A DNA stretch of 64,000 bases. It comes from Mycobacterium sp. SMC-8 (GTDB lineage Bacteria > Actinomycetota > Actinomycetes > Mycobacteriales > Mycobacteriaceae). Shown here piece by piece: positions 1 to 9,914 of this stretch. Numbering within the stretch: the first letter of the stretch is position 1; each line of letters begins with the position of its first letter. The notes under the pieces are model-generated. The model saw nothing but the letters and a program-made list of their open reading frames with translations, made no database searches and was not told where the DNA came from. The position numbers were made by a program, and so were the translations under genes. The stretch is taken from the NCBI RefSeq assembly GCF_025263565.1, contig NZ_CP079865.1, positions 2,046,001-2,110,000 of the forward strand. The letters are read 5' to 3'.

Positions 1-122
1 GACGCGGACACCACCCGCCTGAGATCGGCCGGTTGCTTCTCGAAGCGGTCGAGCGAGACCGCCGAACAGTCGGTCGGCGCACCCTGAGGCTGCCCCAGGC
101 CGGCACTGGTCATGACGTACAT
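1..122 (-). CDS. Unidentified protein, 5' part only (runs off the window)
   Basis: An open frame of 40 codons starts at an ATG at 122 on the minus strand. It has a good ribosome binding site (GCAGGAGA) about 6 nt upstream and no stop before the window edge. The N-terminus begins MYVMTSAGLG. I do not recognise a family from so short a piece. It would be divergent from the MFS gene, with about 110 bp of shared promoter space. The start is supported by the ribosome binding site; the function is unknown. Confidence 0.4.
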   Translation of the reverse strand, partial: MYVMTSAGLGQPQGAPTDCSAVSLDRFEKQPADLRRVVSA

Positions 123-234
123 GGCTGGTCTCCTGCCGCATTCGCCGGCCGCGCGCGATGCGCGTCCGGTCATGACGCCATCTTTCGCGCCGGACAAGGT
201 GTGTCGGCAGAGGTGACAGGGCAGTCTTTGGGGC

Positions 235-1707
235 ATGTGTGCGGATGCGACGGGGCTGAGGATGGGCACGGCGGCGGGCCGGTGGGTGCTGCTGGCCACG
301 GTGCTCGGATCCGGCCTGGTGATGGTCGACGGCACGGTGGTCAACATTGCGCTGCCGCACATCGGCAGCGACCTCGGAGCGGGATTCCGCAGCCTGCAGT
401 GGATCGTCAACGCCTACACGCTCACACTGGCTTCGCTGATCCTGCTCGGCGGGTCACTCGGTGACCGGTTCGGGCGGCGACGGGTCTTCCTGATCGGCGT
501 GGTCTGGTTCGCGCTGGCCTCGCTGGCCTGCGGCCTGGCTCCGAGCACCGAGGTGCTGATCGCGGCGAGAGCCCTACAGGGCGTCGGCGGTGCCCTGCTC
601 ACGCCCGGCAGCCTGGCCCTGATCTCCGCGTCGTTCCACCCCGGGGACCGGGCCGCGGCCATCGGCGCGTGGTCGGGTCTCGGCGGGATCGCCGGAGCCA
701 TCGGCCCGTTCCTGGGTGGCTTCCTGGTCGAGTGGAGCTGGCGCGCAGTGTTTCTCATCAACCTGCCGCTGGCTGTGATCGTGGTGGCGGTGACGGTTGC
801 GCGGGTGCCCGAAAGCCGGAACCCGGAGGCTCCGAGGGATCTCGATCTCGCCGGTGCCGCGCTGGCCGTCGCCGGTCTGGGGGCGTTGACCCACGGGCTC
901 ACCGCGCTGGGAGGCGGCGATGTGAGCTTCGGGTCGGTGGCGAGCATCGGCGTCGGGGTGCTCGCCCTGATCGCGTTTGTCATCGTCGAGCGCCGATCCG
1001 ACCATCCCCTGGTGTCACCGAAGCTGTTCGCCGACAGAAATTTCCGGGTGACCAATGCGATGACGCTGCTGATCTACGGTGCGCTCGGCGCGGTGTTCCT
1101 GTTGCTGGTGCTGCAACTGCAGATCGTGGCCGGCTTCAGTCCGGTCGCCGCAGGTACCGTGCTGCTGCCGTTCACCGCGGTGATGCTCGTCTTCTCGTCG
1201 CGTGCGGGAGCGCTGTCCAGCCGGATCGGTCCGCGGCTGCCGATGACGGTCGGCCCGTTGATTGCCGCAGTCGGCTTGTTGTTGATGATGCGGATCGATG
1301 CCGACGCGTCGTGGGTGTTCGACGTCGCACCCGCGGCCATCGTCTTCGGTGCGGGCATGGTGCTCGTCGTCGCGCCTTTGACTGCGACGGTGCTGGATTC
1401 GGCCCCGGAGAGCATGGCCGGATCCGCCTCCGGCGTGAACAACGCGGTGGCCCGGGCCGGTGGGCTGCTGGCGGTGGCCGTGCTGCCCGGGTTGGCCGGG
1501 ATCAGCGGCGGGGACTACGCCGCGCCCGACGCCTTCGCGGCCGGCTTCCGCATCGCGGTGCTGATCTCGGCCGTGATGATGGTGATCGCTGCGGTGATGG
1601 CCGGCGTCGGAATCCGGCGCGCGCCGGCCGGCCATGCCGAGCGGATCGCGGTCGAGAACTGCACCCATTGCGCGCTTTCGGGATTACCCCCGCACCCGGT
1701 GGAGTAG
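235..1707 (+). CDS. MFS drug exporter, DHA2 (EmrB/QacA) family
   Basis: A 490-residue membrane transporter expected to export drugs or other small compounds by proton antiport. The first helix carries VDGTVVNIALP (about residues 31-41), typical of 14-helix DHA2 proteins. The MFS loop motif GDRFGRRR is at 76-83, and further hydrophobic segments run to about residue 465. The length is normal for the family. ATG 10 (MGTAAGRW) is an alternative start. No regulator lies beside it, so the substrate cannot be told. Confidence 0.88.
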   Translation: MCADATGLRMGTAAGRWVLLATVLGSGLVMVDGTVVNIALPHIGSDLGAGFRSLQWIVNAYTLTLASLILLGGSLGDRFGRRRVFLIGVVWFALASLACGLAPSTEVLIAARALQGVGGALLTPGSLALISASFHPGDRAAAIGAWSGLGGIAGAIGPFLGGFLVEWSWRAVFLINLPLAVIVVAVTVARVPESRNPEAPRDLDLAGAALAVAGLGALTHGLTALGGGDVSFGSVASIGVGVLALIAFVIVERRSDHPLVSPKLFADRNFRVTNAMTLLIYGALGAVFLLLVLQLQIVAGFSPVAAGTVLLPFTAVMLVFSSRAGALSSRIGPRLPMTVGPLIAAVGLLLMMRIDADASWVFDVAPAAIVFGAGMVLVVAPLTATVLDSAPESMAGSASGVNNAVARAGGLLAVAVLPGLAGISGGDYAAPDAFAAGFRIAVLISAVMMVIAAVMAGVGIRRAPAGHAERIAVENCTHCALSGLPPHPVE

Positions 1708-1736
1708 GCAACCTCTGTGGCGGGTATCGACGGGTC

Positions 1737-2261
1737 ATGGCCGACATCATCGAGCTCATCTACGCCGATCACGACTGGTTGCGCCGTCAGTTCTTCCGGC
1801 TCGACGACGCGACGACCACCGACGAACTCGCCGCGATCTGGGAGGTGCTTGGCCGGCGGCTCGACGCCCACGCCGATGCGGAGGAGAAAGTCTTCTACCC
1901 GGCGCTACTCAAACACGGCGGTCGTGACGATCCCGGTAATCCCGAGGGAGACCCCAAGGACGAAGCCGAGGACGCCATCACCGACCACAACGCGATCAGG
2001 GATGCGGTGCGGCAGTCGCGGCAGCACCAGCCCGGAAGCGAGCCGTGGTTCGAGGCTGTGCACAAGGCGCGCGCCGAGAACGGGTCGCACCTCGATGAAG
2101 AGGAACGCGAGGCGATGCCGGACTTCATCAAGAGCGCAACGCTGGAGCTGCGTCACGAGCTCGGGATGAAGTGGTTGCAGTTCTATGCCAGGCATGAGGA
2201 GATCAAAGGCGTCGACGCCACGGACAAGGACGCCGACGCGTACATCGAGAAGCATTCCTGA
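1737..2261 (+). CDS. Hemerythrin HHE-domain protein
   Basis: A 174-residue soluble protein with the spaced His/Glu pattern of hemerythrin cation-binding domains: IYADHDWLRR near the N-terminus, DAHADAEEKVFYPAL at about 44-58, ITDHNAIRDAV, and HLDEEEREAMPDF in the last third. These residues would bind a di-iron centre that senses or binds oxygen or nitric oxide. The ATG at 1737 begins at the first domain helix. The long upstream in-frame extension is only a shadow of the MFS gene. It may be co-transcribed with that gene, with a 29-bp gap. Confidence 0.85.
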   Translation: MADIIELIYADHDWLRRQFFRLDDATTTDELAAIWEVLGRRLDAHADAEEKVFYPALLKHGGRDDPGNPEGDPKDEAEDAITDHNAIRDAVRQSRQHQPGSEPWFEAVHKARAENGSHLDEEEREAMPDFIKSATLELRHELGMKWLQFYARHEEIKGVDATDKDADAYIEKHS

Positions 2262-2308
2262 GTGCAGAGGTGTCGCACAGGCGTAGTTTGGCGACAGAGG
2301 AGCCGCTC

Positions 2309-2803
2309 ATGATCCATCGATTTCTCCGTTTCGCGGCCGGCGTCGTCGCCGCGGTTCTCATGCTCGCGACGGTGAGCCCACCGACGGCGGTCGCTGACGA
2401 TCGGCTCGACTTCACCGGGACCACGCTGGGCGGCGCGCCGTTCGACGGCGCGTCACTGCAGGGCAAGCCCGCGGTGCTGTGGTTCTGGACGCCGTGGTGC
2501 CCGTTCTGCAACGCCGAGGCGCCGTCGGTCAGCAGGGTCGCCGCCGCCAATCCGGGAGTGAGGTTCGTGGGCGTCGCCGCCCGTTCCGATGTCGCGGCCA
2601 TGCAGGGTTTCGTGTCGAAGTACAACCTGAACTTCCCGAATCTCAACGATGCCGACGGTTCGATCTGGGCGCGCTACAACGTGCCGTGGCAGCCTGCGTA
2701 CGTGTTCTACCGCGCCGACGGCTCGTCGACGTTTGTGAATAACCCGACGTCGGCCATGCCGCAACAGGAGCTGCAGGAGCGGGTGTCCGCGCTGGGCGCG
2801 TAA
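2309..2803 (+). CDS. Secreted thioredoxin-like protein (DsbE/TlpA type, MPT53-like)
   Basis: A 164-residue exported thiol-disulfide protein. A signal peptide covers about residues 1-29 (cleavage near AVADDR). The thioredoxin fold has a WCPFC active site (Cys64, Cys67) and the cis-Pro loop WQPAYVF. It resembles mycobacterial MPT53, which oxidises secreted proteins. The ATG at 2309 is preceded by AGAGGAG, so the 13-codon upstream extension was dropped. It sits 4 bp before a CcdA-type membrane partner, the usual pairing for electron supply. Confidence 0.88.
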   Translation: MIHRFLRFAAGVVAAVLMLATVSPPTAVADDRLDFTGTTLGGAPFDGASLQGKPAVLWFWTPWCPFCNAEAPSVSRVAAANPGVRFVGVAARSDVAAMQGFVSKYNLNFPNLNDADGSIWARYNVPWQPAYVFYRADGSSTFVNNPTSAMPQQELQERVSALGA

Positions 2804-2807
2804 CCGC

Positions 2808-3659
2808 GTGCAGCAGGATCTGGTCGGCCTGGCGTTCGCGGCGGGCATGGTGGCCGCGCTGAACCCGTGTGGGTTCGCGATGCTGCCCGCCTATCTCGCG
2901 TTGGTGGTGCGCGGGAGCGGCACCCGGGTTTCGACGGCGGTGGGACGTGCGGTTGCCGCGACGGTGGCGATGACGCTCGGTTTCCTCGTGGTGTTCGCCG
3001 TGTTCGGGTTGCTGACCGTTGCGCTGGCCTCCGCGGTGCAGCAGCACATTCCCTACGTCACGGTGGTCGTCGGTGTCGTGCTCGTGGCGCTCGGCGGCTG
3101 GCTGCTGTCCGGGCGCGCGCTGACCGTGCTGATGCCGGACCGGTTCACCGCCGGCCTCTCGGCTCCCACGGCGCGCCTGGGCTCGATGTTCGGGTACGGG
3201 GTGGGTTATGCGCTGGCGTCGCTGTCGTGCACGGTGGGACCCTTTCTCGCCGTCACCGGCGCCGGTTTCGGCACCGCCGGCGGACGGGCGTGGATCTATC
3301 TGGCCTATGCCGGGGGATTCGCGTTGGTGGTCGGCACCCTGGCCGTCGGCGCGGCCGTCGCGGGCTCCGCGCTGGCGGACCCTCTCAGGCGGATCCTGCC
3401 GTACGTCAACCGAATCGGTGGGGTTGTGCTGATCCTGGTGGGGCTCTACGTCGCGTACTACGGCTACTACGAGATCCGGTTGTTCGCGGGCGGCGACCCC
3501 GCGGATCCGGTGATCGCCGCGGCGGGACGGGTGCAGGGCGCCATCGCGGGCTGGGTGCACCGGCAGGGATCGTGGCCGTGGCTGCTCCTGCTCACCGCCG
3601 CGGCCGCCGCGTGGCTGATCAGACGGGTGTACGTCCGACGCGGTCAGCTGAAGCAGTAG
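2808..3659 (+). CDS. CcdA/DsbD-type transmembrane thiol reductant transporter
   Basis: A 283-residue polytopic membrane protein that moves reducing equivalents from cytoplasmic thioredoxin across the membrane. It begins (GTG) with the family signature NPCGFAMLPAYL (Cys21). A second conserved Cys (Cys141) lies in LSCTVGPFLAV, about one half-repeat later, as expected for the redox pair. About 6-8 hydrophobic helices follow. The C-terminus is basic and cytoplasmic. It is coupled to the secreted thioredoxin upstream, and its 3' end overlaps the convergent SBP56 gene by 16 bp. Confidence 0.88.
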   Translation: MQQDLVGLAFAAGMVAALNPCGFAMLPAYLALVVRGSGTRVSTAVGRAVAATVAMTLGFLVVFAVFGLLTVALASAVQQHIPYVTVVVGVVLVALGGWLLSGRALTVLMPDRFTAGLSAPTARLGSMFGYGVGYALASLSCTVGPFLAVTGAGFGTAGGRAWIYLAYAGGFALVVGTLAVGAAVAGSALADPLRRILPYVNRIGGVVLILVGLYVAYYGYYEIRLFAGGDPADPVIAAAGRVQGAIAGWVHRQGSWPWLLLLTAAAAAWLIRRVYVRRGQLKQ

Positions 3660-5053
3660 GAGTCCGACGACGCGTCGCCGCCCTGCAGCCGGATCTGGTG
3701 GACGCGTAAGCCGCGGAACTCGTCGCCGTGCGGAAAAAAGTTCTGGTCGACGCTCATCCCACCGTCGGTGGGAACGTCGAGCTTGGCCATCCAGGCGCCG
3801 ACACCGTCGGGGTAGAACTGGTCGTCCCACGCCCCGTAGAGCGAGTTGGTGAAGTACACCCGGCTTCCGTCGCGGCTGACCTCGACCATCTGCGGACCGC
3901 CGGCCAACGGCAGGTCGGGCATCGCGGGATGCGGTGTGCGGCCCACGATCCCGCCGAGCCGCACCGATCCGGTCTGTCGCGGGCTCGCGGGATCGGAGAC
4001 CTCGAACTGCTTGAGTTCACCTGTGCCCCAACAGGACACGTAGAGGAACCGGTCGTCCACCGACAGATCGATGTCGGAGATCAGCGGCGGCACCGCGCCG
4101 AACGGCTTGAGCGCGGGAGGCAGGAGATCCGGGTCGGCGGGCTCGGCCGCGACGGTGATGACCTTCTCGACCTTCCATTCGTCGCCGTCGCGGAACCAGC
4201 GCCACACCGACCCAGACAGGTCCTCGGTGGAGATCACGACGCCGACGAAGCCCCACGTGGCGTCCGGGTCGTGGGACGGGCGCACCTCCAGCACCATCTG
4301 GTGCTGCGGGCCCAGCTCGACACGCTGCAGATGCCGGCCTGTGGCGAGGTCCCAGAAATGAAGGGCATGGCCATACTTGTTGCCCAGCAACAGTTCCGGC
4401 ACGATGCCGTTCTCGATCATGGACGGGCTGCCCCATTCGCTGGAGATCAGCACGTTCTGGTTCAGGTGCCACCAGGCGTCGTAGTGGAAGTGCTGCGGCC
4501 CGCGATCGGTCTCCCAGGCGCGCAGCACGTCGAACGTCGTGTGGTCGAGCAGCGCGATCCCACCTGGTCCGTCGTCGTCGCCTTGCGGCCCACCCAGGCA
4601 GGTCAGGAAGACGCCGTCGGGACCGCAGTGCAGTGTGTGCGGACGCGAGTATCCGGCCTGTGCGGACAGGTTTGCCGCGTCGATCGTTTTGACCAGCGCC
4701 GGGGTCCGCGGATTCGGCTGGGTGTCGAATACGTAGACGTTGGACGAGCGCAGCCCGGGAACCAGGAGATGCCGGCGGGCCAGGCCGTGCATGTCGTGGC
4801 CTTCGTGCTTGAGGGCACTGCTGCAGGCATTCCAGCCGAAGTGATGCAGTTCGTCGCCGAGACCGGCAACGTCGGTCCAGCCGACCACCTGCCCGTAGGT
4901 GGCCGACGCCGGATCGACGTCGACGACGGTCATGGCGTCGGGTTTTCGGGCGGCGCGATCGAAAGCGACCACGTAGGCCAGCTTTTCGTCGGGAGCGGCC
5001 GCCGCCTCGGCGGCGGTCCGGTAGAACGTCGGATCGATGGACGGATGAGCCAT
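3644..5053 (-). CDS. Selenium-binding protein 56 family (methanethiol oxidase)
   Basis: A 469-residue beta-propeller of the SBP56 family, whose bacterial members oxidise methanethiol to formaldehyde, sulfide and peroxide with copper. Family motifs visible are HHFGWNACSS (about 80-89), SRPHTLHCGPDGVFLT, HFHYDAWWHLNQNVLISSEWG and DRFLYVSCWGTGELKQ. The start at 5053 was chosen because GGAGGTGCC lies directly upstream and the family begins with the DPTFYRTAAEAAAAP region. The frame is open for 19 more codons upstream, without a better site. It appears monocistronic. Confidence 0.9.
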   Translation of the reverse strand: MAHPSIDPTFYRTAAEAAAAPDEKLAYVVAFDRAARKPDAMTVVDVDPASATYGQVVGWTDVAGLGDELHHFGWNACSSALKHEGHDMHGLARRHLLVPGLRSSNVYVFDTQPNPRTPALVKTIDAANLSAQAGYSRPHTLHCGPDGVFLTCLGGPQGDDDGPGGIALLDHTTFDVLRAWETDRGPQHFHYDAWWHLNQNVLISSEWGSPSMIENGIVPELLLGNKYGHALHFWDLATGRHLQRVELGPQHQMVLEVRPSHDPDATWGFVGVVISTEDLSGSVWRWFRDGDEWKVEKVITVAAEPADPDLLPPALKPFGAVPPLISDIDLSVDDRFLYVSCWGTGELKQFEVSDPASPRQTGSVRLGGIVGRTPHPAMPDLPLAGGPQMVEVSRDGSRVYFTNSLYGAWDDQFYPDGVGAWMAKLDVPTDGGMSVDQNFFPHGDEFRGLRVHQIRLQGGDASSDSYCFS

Positions 5054-5167
5054 GTGGCACCTCCCCGATGGGGCCGCTGTGCAGAGCGTAGTCCCGGCTG
5101 TCGATCTCAATGACGGTTTCGGGCCGAAAAGCTAGCAAACTTGTTGAAAGCGAACGTATCTGGTCGT

Positions 5168-7036
5168 TCACATTCTGGAGCGCGCGCGTGCCCGCCGACC
5201 CTGCGCGGGCTGCCGCGTCGGTGTGATCCGTCCCTTGACGCCGTAGACCGATGCCCGGTCCAGCAATTCCCGGTAGAAGTCCTCCGACACGACAGCGGTG
5301 CGGCTGAGCAGGAATCCGCTCAGGCCGGTGGGATCGCTGACGACGGCCCACCGGTAGTCGGGATCCAGATCGACGATCCAGTAGTTGCCCGGGGGCCGCG
5401 CCGAAGCGGGGCCGAAGAACCGCACGTTGAGCTTGTTGTTGGTGGCGTCGACCGGCAACGCGGAGCCGACGATCGAGGACTTCGGCCCGTTGTCGACGAA
5501 GTAGTTGCCGGAGTTCTCGACCCTGACCGACCCGTCGGGGTTGAGGCTGTACACGGCTTTGGTGTTGACCAGGCCGATGGAGAAGAACTGTTTGACGCTG
5601 CCCACCTCGAACCAGGTGCCCAGGTAACGGTCGAGATCGACCACCGGCGGGGGAGCGAGCACGATCGCGGCGGCGTCGCCCATCACGATGTACTGGTCGG
5701 GGGCGCCGTAGATGCCGGTGCCGTCGGTCGGGCCCAGACCCTGATACAGGTCGTTGATCCATCCGGTGGCCAGCGTGTAGACCGCCTGCGTGTTGCCCGG
5801 CGGGGAGAACCCGCTCACCAGCTGGGCGAGGAGGTCGAACAGCGCATTGCCGCCGATCAGCGAGTCGGCGTGTGAGCCCCCGGCCAGGGTCACCCCGACG
5901 AATTGACCCGGCCGGGCGGCGACCAGCTCTTTGGTGGACGCTCCGAACGAATTCCAGGGCTGCGGCGGCGCGGCGATCTGGTAGACGGGCACGAACGGGT
6001 CGTCGAGCTTGGCCAGCGCCGAGGGCAGGCGACCGCTGAAGGAGAAACCGTCGAACATCATGACCCCGCGGAGGCTGCCGTTGCCGAGCGGGTCCTCGGC
6101 GTAGTAGCCGCCGACCGCCGTGGCGAAGCCGCCGCCCGCCGACTGGCCGGACATCACGAACGCCTCCGGGAGGACGCCCAGATAACCGGCTGCGTGGGCG
6201 CTGGAGGTCAGCGACGTCCGAGCGCCGAGGAACATCGTCGCGACGGCCTCCTGCATCGGCGCACCGTTGATGCAGGAGGCCGCGCACGCGAGGGGGAACG
6301 ACGACAAATTCGGCGCGACCACAATGCTGTTGGTCTGCTGTGACAGCGTCTTTGCCAGCTTGGACACCGCCGCCTTGTTGCCGAGGAAGCCGTGCTGGAG
6401 CCAGACGACGCCGGTCGCCGCGACCGAACCGTCGCTCTGGGTCGGCAGATACCAGTCCGCACGCGTCCTGTATCCGTTGCGCCCCACCGGAATCGTCAGA
6501 GCCGCACGTCCGGTTTTGACGCCGGTCACCACCGGGTTGGCGGCAGCCGCGGTGATGGGCGCGGGCTCATTCGTTTCGGCCTCGGTGGTTTCGGGCCCGG
6601 TCGTTTCGGCTGGTTCGTCGCCGACATCGGTGACGTGAGCGGCGGGCTCGGCGCCGTCGGCATCCTCGGACTGCGCGTTCTCGACCTCGGTGTCGACGTT
6701 CGTCGAGGAGGTCGACCGCGATCGCGCCGGCGGGTCCTCCGACAGGGCCGATTCGCCCCCGACGTCCTCATCGAGGTCTTCGTCGGCGTCAGTCGCGGAG
6801 GTGACCGGGCGTTCCGCCGACGAGGGAACCTCTGCAGGATCGGACGGATCGGCGGGGCTGTCGGCGGCTTGCGGATCGTCGGCGCGCTCTGCCGATGAGA
6901 GCTTTGACGGGGCGGACGAATCGTTGTCTGTCGACGTCTCGGTGTCGGCCGAGGCGACGCCCTGTCCTGCGCCCAAGGCGAGTCCCGCACCGGCAGCCAG
7001 GGTCCCCAGCCAGAGCGCCCACCGGGTCGAGGTCAC
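5168..7036 (-). CDS. Secreted alpha/beta-hydrolase fused to a lipocalin domain
   Basis: A 622-residue exported protein with an unusual layout. A signal peptide covers about 1-30. Residues 31-165 form a low-complexity segment rich in Ser, Glu, Asp, Thr and Pro. An alpha/beta-hydrolase covers about 170-455, with the nucleophile elbow GQSAGG at 297-302 and an oxyanion region LQHGFLG. A Blc-type lipocalin covers about 465-605, starting DLDRYLGTWFEVG. The C-terminus is very basic. The start is GTG at 7036. The fusion suggests a surface or periplasmic esterase or lipase that binds its lipid product; this is inference. Confidence 0.82.
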   Translation of the reverse strand: MTSTRWALWLGTLAAGAGLALGAGQGVASADTETSTDNDSSAPSKLSSAERADDPQAADSPADPSDPAEVPSSAERPVTSATDADEDLDEDVGGESALSEDPPARSRSTSSTNVDTEVENAQSEDADGAEPAAHVTDVGDEPAETTGPETTEAETNEPAPITAAAANPVVTGVKTGRAALTIPVGRNGYRTRADWYLPTQSDGSVAATGVVWLQHGFLGNKAAVSKLAKTLSQQTNSIVVAPNLSSFPLACAASCINGAPMQEAVATMFLGARTSLTSSAHAAGYLGVLPEAFVMSGQSAGGGFATAVGGYYAEDPLGNGSLRGVMMFDGFSFSGRLPSALAKLDDPFVPVYQIAAPPQPWNSFGASTKELVAARPGQFVGVTLAGGSHADSLIGGNALFDLLAQLVSGFSPPGNTQAVYTLATGWINDLYQGLGPTDGTGIYGAPDQYIVMGDAAAIVLAPPPVVDLDRYLGTWFEVGSVKQFFSIGLVNTKAVYSLNPDGSVRVENSGNYFVDNGPKSSIVGSALPVDATNNKLNVRFFGPASARPPGNYWIVDLDPDYRWAVVSDPTGLSGFLLSRTAVVSEDFYRELLDRASVYGVKGRITPTRQPAQGRRARARSRM

Positions 7037-7118
7037 GGGCGGACGATAACCGCCGTTCGACGACGATTGGCGCGAATTGTCGGCAACGTCAGCGAGAGGT
7101 CATTTTTTTTGCAAGCCG

Positions 7119-7982
7119 TCAGAAGACTCGGATCCAATCGACGAGCATTTCCGCGGGGTAGTTGCCCCCGGCGGGCTCGCGGCCGCCGGAGCCGCCCACG
7201 GCGATGTTGAAGACGGGCGCCATCGTGAACCCGGGATCGTTGAACGGCCAGTCCGGCAGCGAGTTCGACGGCACGGTGAAGAACGGCTCCATGCCCGGCT
7301 CCCAGTCCTTCCAGAAGTACATGCCGGTGGGGAGCCAGGTCATTCGCCAGGTGTGCCAGTCGCCGTCGATCGAATGCTTGTGGGTCTGGAACATCGTGCC
7401 GTCCAGTCGGGCGTGCACGGTGCTGCCCGAAGGCCAGTCGCGGTTGCCGTACCACTCCACGATGTCGATCTCACCGCCGCGCACCGGGTTGTCGTTGATC
7501 AGCCAGAACGCCGGCCAGGCCCCGTCGGTCAGGCAGTTGAGTTTCATGCGGGCTTCCCACGTCGTCCCGACCCCGCCGCGCCAATTGCCGACGATCTTGG
7601 CGCTGGCGTACTTCTCCTGGATGTTGGCGCCCTCACCGCGGGTGGCGCGGATGACCAGATTGCCGTTCCCGTCCTGGAAGACATGCTCCTGGTCGGTGAC
7701 GTAACGGCCCATGTTGAACGGCTTGTCCCACTCGTGCGGGTTCCGGATGGTCTCGCGGACCGGCACGATGAACCAGGACGCGGGATCCGGCGGTGCGCCG
7801 GCCGGTCCGTTGAACTCGTCGGCCCACAGCAGGGCGGGCACGGCCGCTTGTGGGAGCCCCGCCCCGCCCGGTCCCGGAGGCGGCGCGTCGCCGATCGCCG
7901 GCTGGGCGCCGGCCTTGGGAAGCGGCAGGGCGGCAGCGGCCATCCCGAACCCCAGTGTCAACATTGCGCGGCGACGATCCAT
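7119..7982 (-). CDS. Glycoside hydrolase family 16 beta-glucanase, exported
   Basis: A 287-residue protein resembling M. tuberculosis Rv0315 (from memory). It has a twin-arginine-like leader ([12 protein letters not shown], then a hydrophobic stretch to about residue 27), a Pro/Gly-rich linker, and a laminarinase-type GH16 domain. The catalytic motif GEIDIVE is present, with Glu171 nucleophile, Asp173 and Glu176 acid/base. The C-terminal strand [10 protein letters not shown] is typical of the family. The start at 7982 fits the leader. It is divergent from the nitrobindin gene. Confidence 0.9.
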   Translation of the reverse strand: MDRRRAMLTLGFGMAAAALPLPKAGAQPAIGDAPPPGPGGAGLPQAAVPALLWADEFNGPAGAPPDPASWFIVPVRETIRNPHEWDKPFNMGRYVTDQEHVFQDGNGNLVIRATRGEGANIQEKYASAKIVGNWRGGVGTTWEARMKLNCLTDGAWPAFWLINDNPVRGGEIDIVEWYGNRDWPSGSTVHARLDGTMFQTHKHSIDGDWHTWRMTWLPTGMYFWKDWEPGMEPFFTVPSNSLPDWPFNDPGFTMAPVFNIAVGGSGGREPAGGNYPAEMLVDWIRVF

Positions 7983-8117
7983 GCTTGGCACCTTCGAACC
8001 GTAGAACAAATTGGTGCGCTTTGGTCGGGACAACCCGCCGATATCGCCGGGAATCGAGTCGGCCACGGCGTCGCAAAGTCCCCGGCATCGGACCGGTCGC
8101 CCTCCTATCCTGGGCTG

Positions 8118-8612
8118 ATGGCCATTGCGGAACTGCATCCCGACGTGGCCGTGCTGGCGCCGATGCTAGGCAGCTGGAAGGGCACGGGGACGGGCGATTA
8201 CCCGACGATCCAGTCGTTCGACTACCTCGAAGAGGTCACGTTCGGACACATCGGCAAGCCGTTCCTGTCGTATGTGCAACGCACACGCGCTGCCGACGAC
8301 GGTCGGCCGCTCCATGCCGAGACCGGTTATTTGCGCACGCCCGCGCCTGGCCGGATCGAATGGGTCCTCGCGCATCCGACGGGCATCACCGAGATCCAAG
8401 AGGGAGAGCTGAGCGCCGACGGCGACACGTTGCGCATCGATCTGGTCTCCAGCGCGGTCGGCCGTTACTCATCGGCGAAGGAGGTGTCGGCCGTGGGCCG
8501 CTCGCTACAGGTCCGTGGCGACACCCTCACCTACACCGTGCGGATGTCGGCGGTGGGACAGCCACTGCAACACCATCTCTCCGCCGAACTGCGCCGCGCC
8601 GCGGCACGGTAG
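8118..8612 (+). CDS. Nitrobindin-family heme protein (peroxynitrite isomerase type)
   Basis: A 164-residue beta-barrel protein of the THAP4/nitrobindin family, which binds ferric heme and can isomerise peroxynitrite to nitrate. The signature GSWKGTGTG is at 18-26, and the expected heme-ligand histidine region ([13 protein letters not shown]) is near the C-terminus. Its length matches the mycobacterial Rv2717c class. Its last 82 bp overlap, tail to tail, the end of the convergent glycosyltransferase gene. Confidence 0.88.
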   Translation: MAIAELHPDVAVLAPMLGSWKGTGTGDYPTIQSFDYLEEVTFGHIGKPFLSYVQRTRAADDGRPLHAETGYLRTPAPGRIEWVLAHPTGITEIQEGELSADGDTLRIDLVSSAVGRYSSAKEVSAVGRSLQVRGDTLTYTVRMSAVGQPLQHHLSAELRRAAAR

Positions 8613-9739
8613 CCGTCGATGCAGCGCTCATACAACGCGAGATATGCCCTGACCATGACCGCGGGGGCGTAGCGACGTTCGGCCGCTTCCCGGCAGCGGG
8701 CGGGATCGATCGCGTCAACAGCACTGACGAGCCGGCCGAGTGTGGCTTCGTCACCGAAGTCGGCGAGTAGACCGGTACCCGGCTGGATCAGTTCGGGCAG
8801 ACATCCACGGCGGAATCCGACCACCGGCGTGCCGAGGGCGAGCGATTCGATGACCGCGGTACCGCCCGGCTCCTCCCAGCACACCGGAAACAAGGTCGCT
8901 CGGGCAGTCGCGACGAGGTGATCTCGCTCCGTTCCCATCGTGCTTCCGATCCACTGCACCCGGTCACCGTCGACATACGGCGCGACCGCTTGTCGCCAGT
9001 ACCGTACGTCGGCGTATCGATCCGCATCCGGGTCGGCATCGATTCCTTCGGGCGCGGTGTAAGGCCCGACCGGTCCGGCCAACACCAGCTGCCAGCCGAA
9101 CCGCTGGGCCAGGCGCGCGGCGATGTGCTGTCCCTTGTTGGGCGTGACCCGTGCGACGAGGACGAGGTGCTCGTCCTTCTGCGGTGCGGTTCGGTGGGTC
9201 GCGCCGTCGGCGAGCGGTGTGGCCAGATGCACGTGCCCGAGGCTGTACGAGCGAAGCTGCTCGGGCGCGCGGCGCATCTGCGAGGCGGAGACGCCGTTGA
9301 TCCCGAAGCACCCGTGTCCTTCGAAAGCGTTGTAGAACGCCGCATGCTTGGCCAGGTCCCAGTGCAAGGTGTGCAGAACGGGGGGCCTGCCGAGCCCCAT
9401 GGCGGCCAGCATGCTCGGGCCGAAGACCTCCATATGGTCGTGAACAATGTCGATGTCCGACCGGCATCGCAGTTCTTCGGCGATGCGCTGCATGTGTGCC
9501 GCGGCGATACCGACGACGTCGTTGTAAGGCTCGGCGAGGTGGCCGAACTGCGGCTCGTCGAATACTGCGATCTGTTCGTCGACGTCGATGGTGCTGCGGC
9601 CGACGGTTGCCAGGACGACGCGGACCCCTTGCCGGCGAAGCTGCGGTATGAGCGTGGCGACGATGTTTTCGATGCCGCCGTATCCGTCCGGTGGGACCGA
9701 CAGCCACGGCCCCGCGTTGATCAGCACCGTCGAAGTCAT
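8531..9739 (-). CDS. Glycosyltransferase family 4 (GT-B fold)
   Basis: A 402-residue retaining glycosyltransferase. The N-terminal domain opens with the glycine-rich [19 protein letters not shown] loop and includes [10 protein letters not shown]. The C-terminal Rossmann domain has the donor-site motif [20 protein letters not shown] with its EX7E arrangement. The sugar and acceptor are not predictable. The final residues lie in the overlap with the nitrobindin gene and look unconserved, so the stop may have drifted outward. The oxidoreductase pair to the right is divergent from it. Confidence 0.85.
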   Translation of the reverse strand: MTSTVLINAGPWLSVPPDGYGGIENIVATLIPQLRRQGVRVVLATVGRSTIDVDEQIAVFDEPQFGHLAEPYNDVVGIAAAHMQRIAEELRCRSDIDIVHDHMEVFGPSMLAAMGLGRPPVLHTLHWDLAKHAAFYNAFEGHGCFGINGVSASQMRRAPEQLRSYSLGHVHLATPLADGATHRTAPQKDEHLVLVARVTPNKGQHIAARLAQRFGWQLVLAGPVGPYTAPEGIDADPDADRYADVRYWRQAVAPYVDGDRVQWIGSTMGTERDHLVATARATLFPVCWEEPGGTAVIESLALGTPVVGFRRGCLPELIQPGTGLLADFGDEATLGRLVSAVDAIDPARCREAAERRYAPAVMVRAYLALYERCIDGYRAAARRSSAERWCCSGCPTADIRTV

Positions 9740-9914
9740 GGCCGTGGGAGCCTCGTGTCGCGCCTCCGGGTCGATCCCGGTGCGGATGTGCCGATCGCCG
9801 GCGCGCGCATAGCACCATGTACCCCTTGCGTGCGCGTCAAATCCTCCACGGGCGGGGTAACCGCGACAACCTAGGGGTACTCGTGCTCCGTCGCCGAAGG
9901 CGGGAGATCAGGCC

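Noticed and set aside
669..1736. N-terminal extension of the hemerythrin frame
   Set aside because: It lies within the MFS gene in another frame; the HHE domain starts at ATG 1737.
3728..5113. Long open frame opposite the SBP56 gene
   Set aside because: A high-GC antisense shadow: no family motif, low-complexity composition, while the minus strand has clear SBP56 motifs and a ribosome site.
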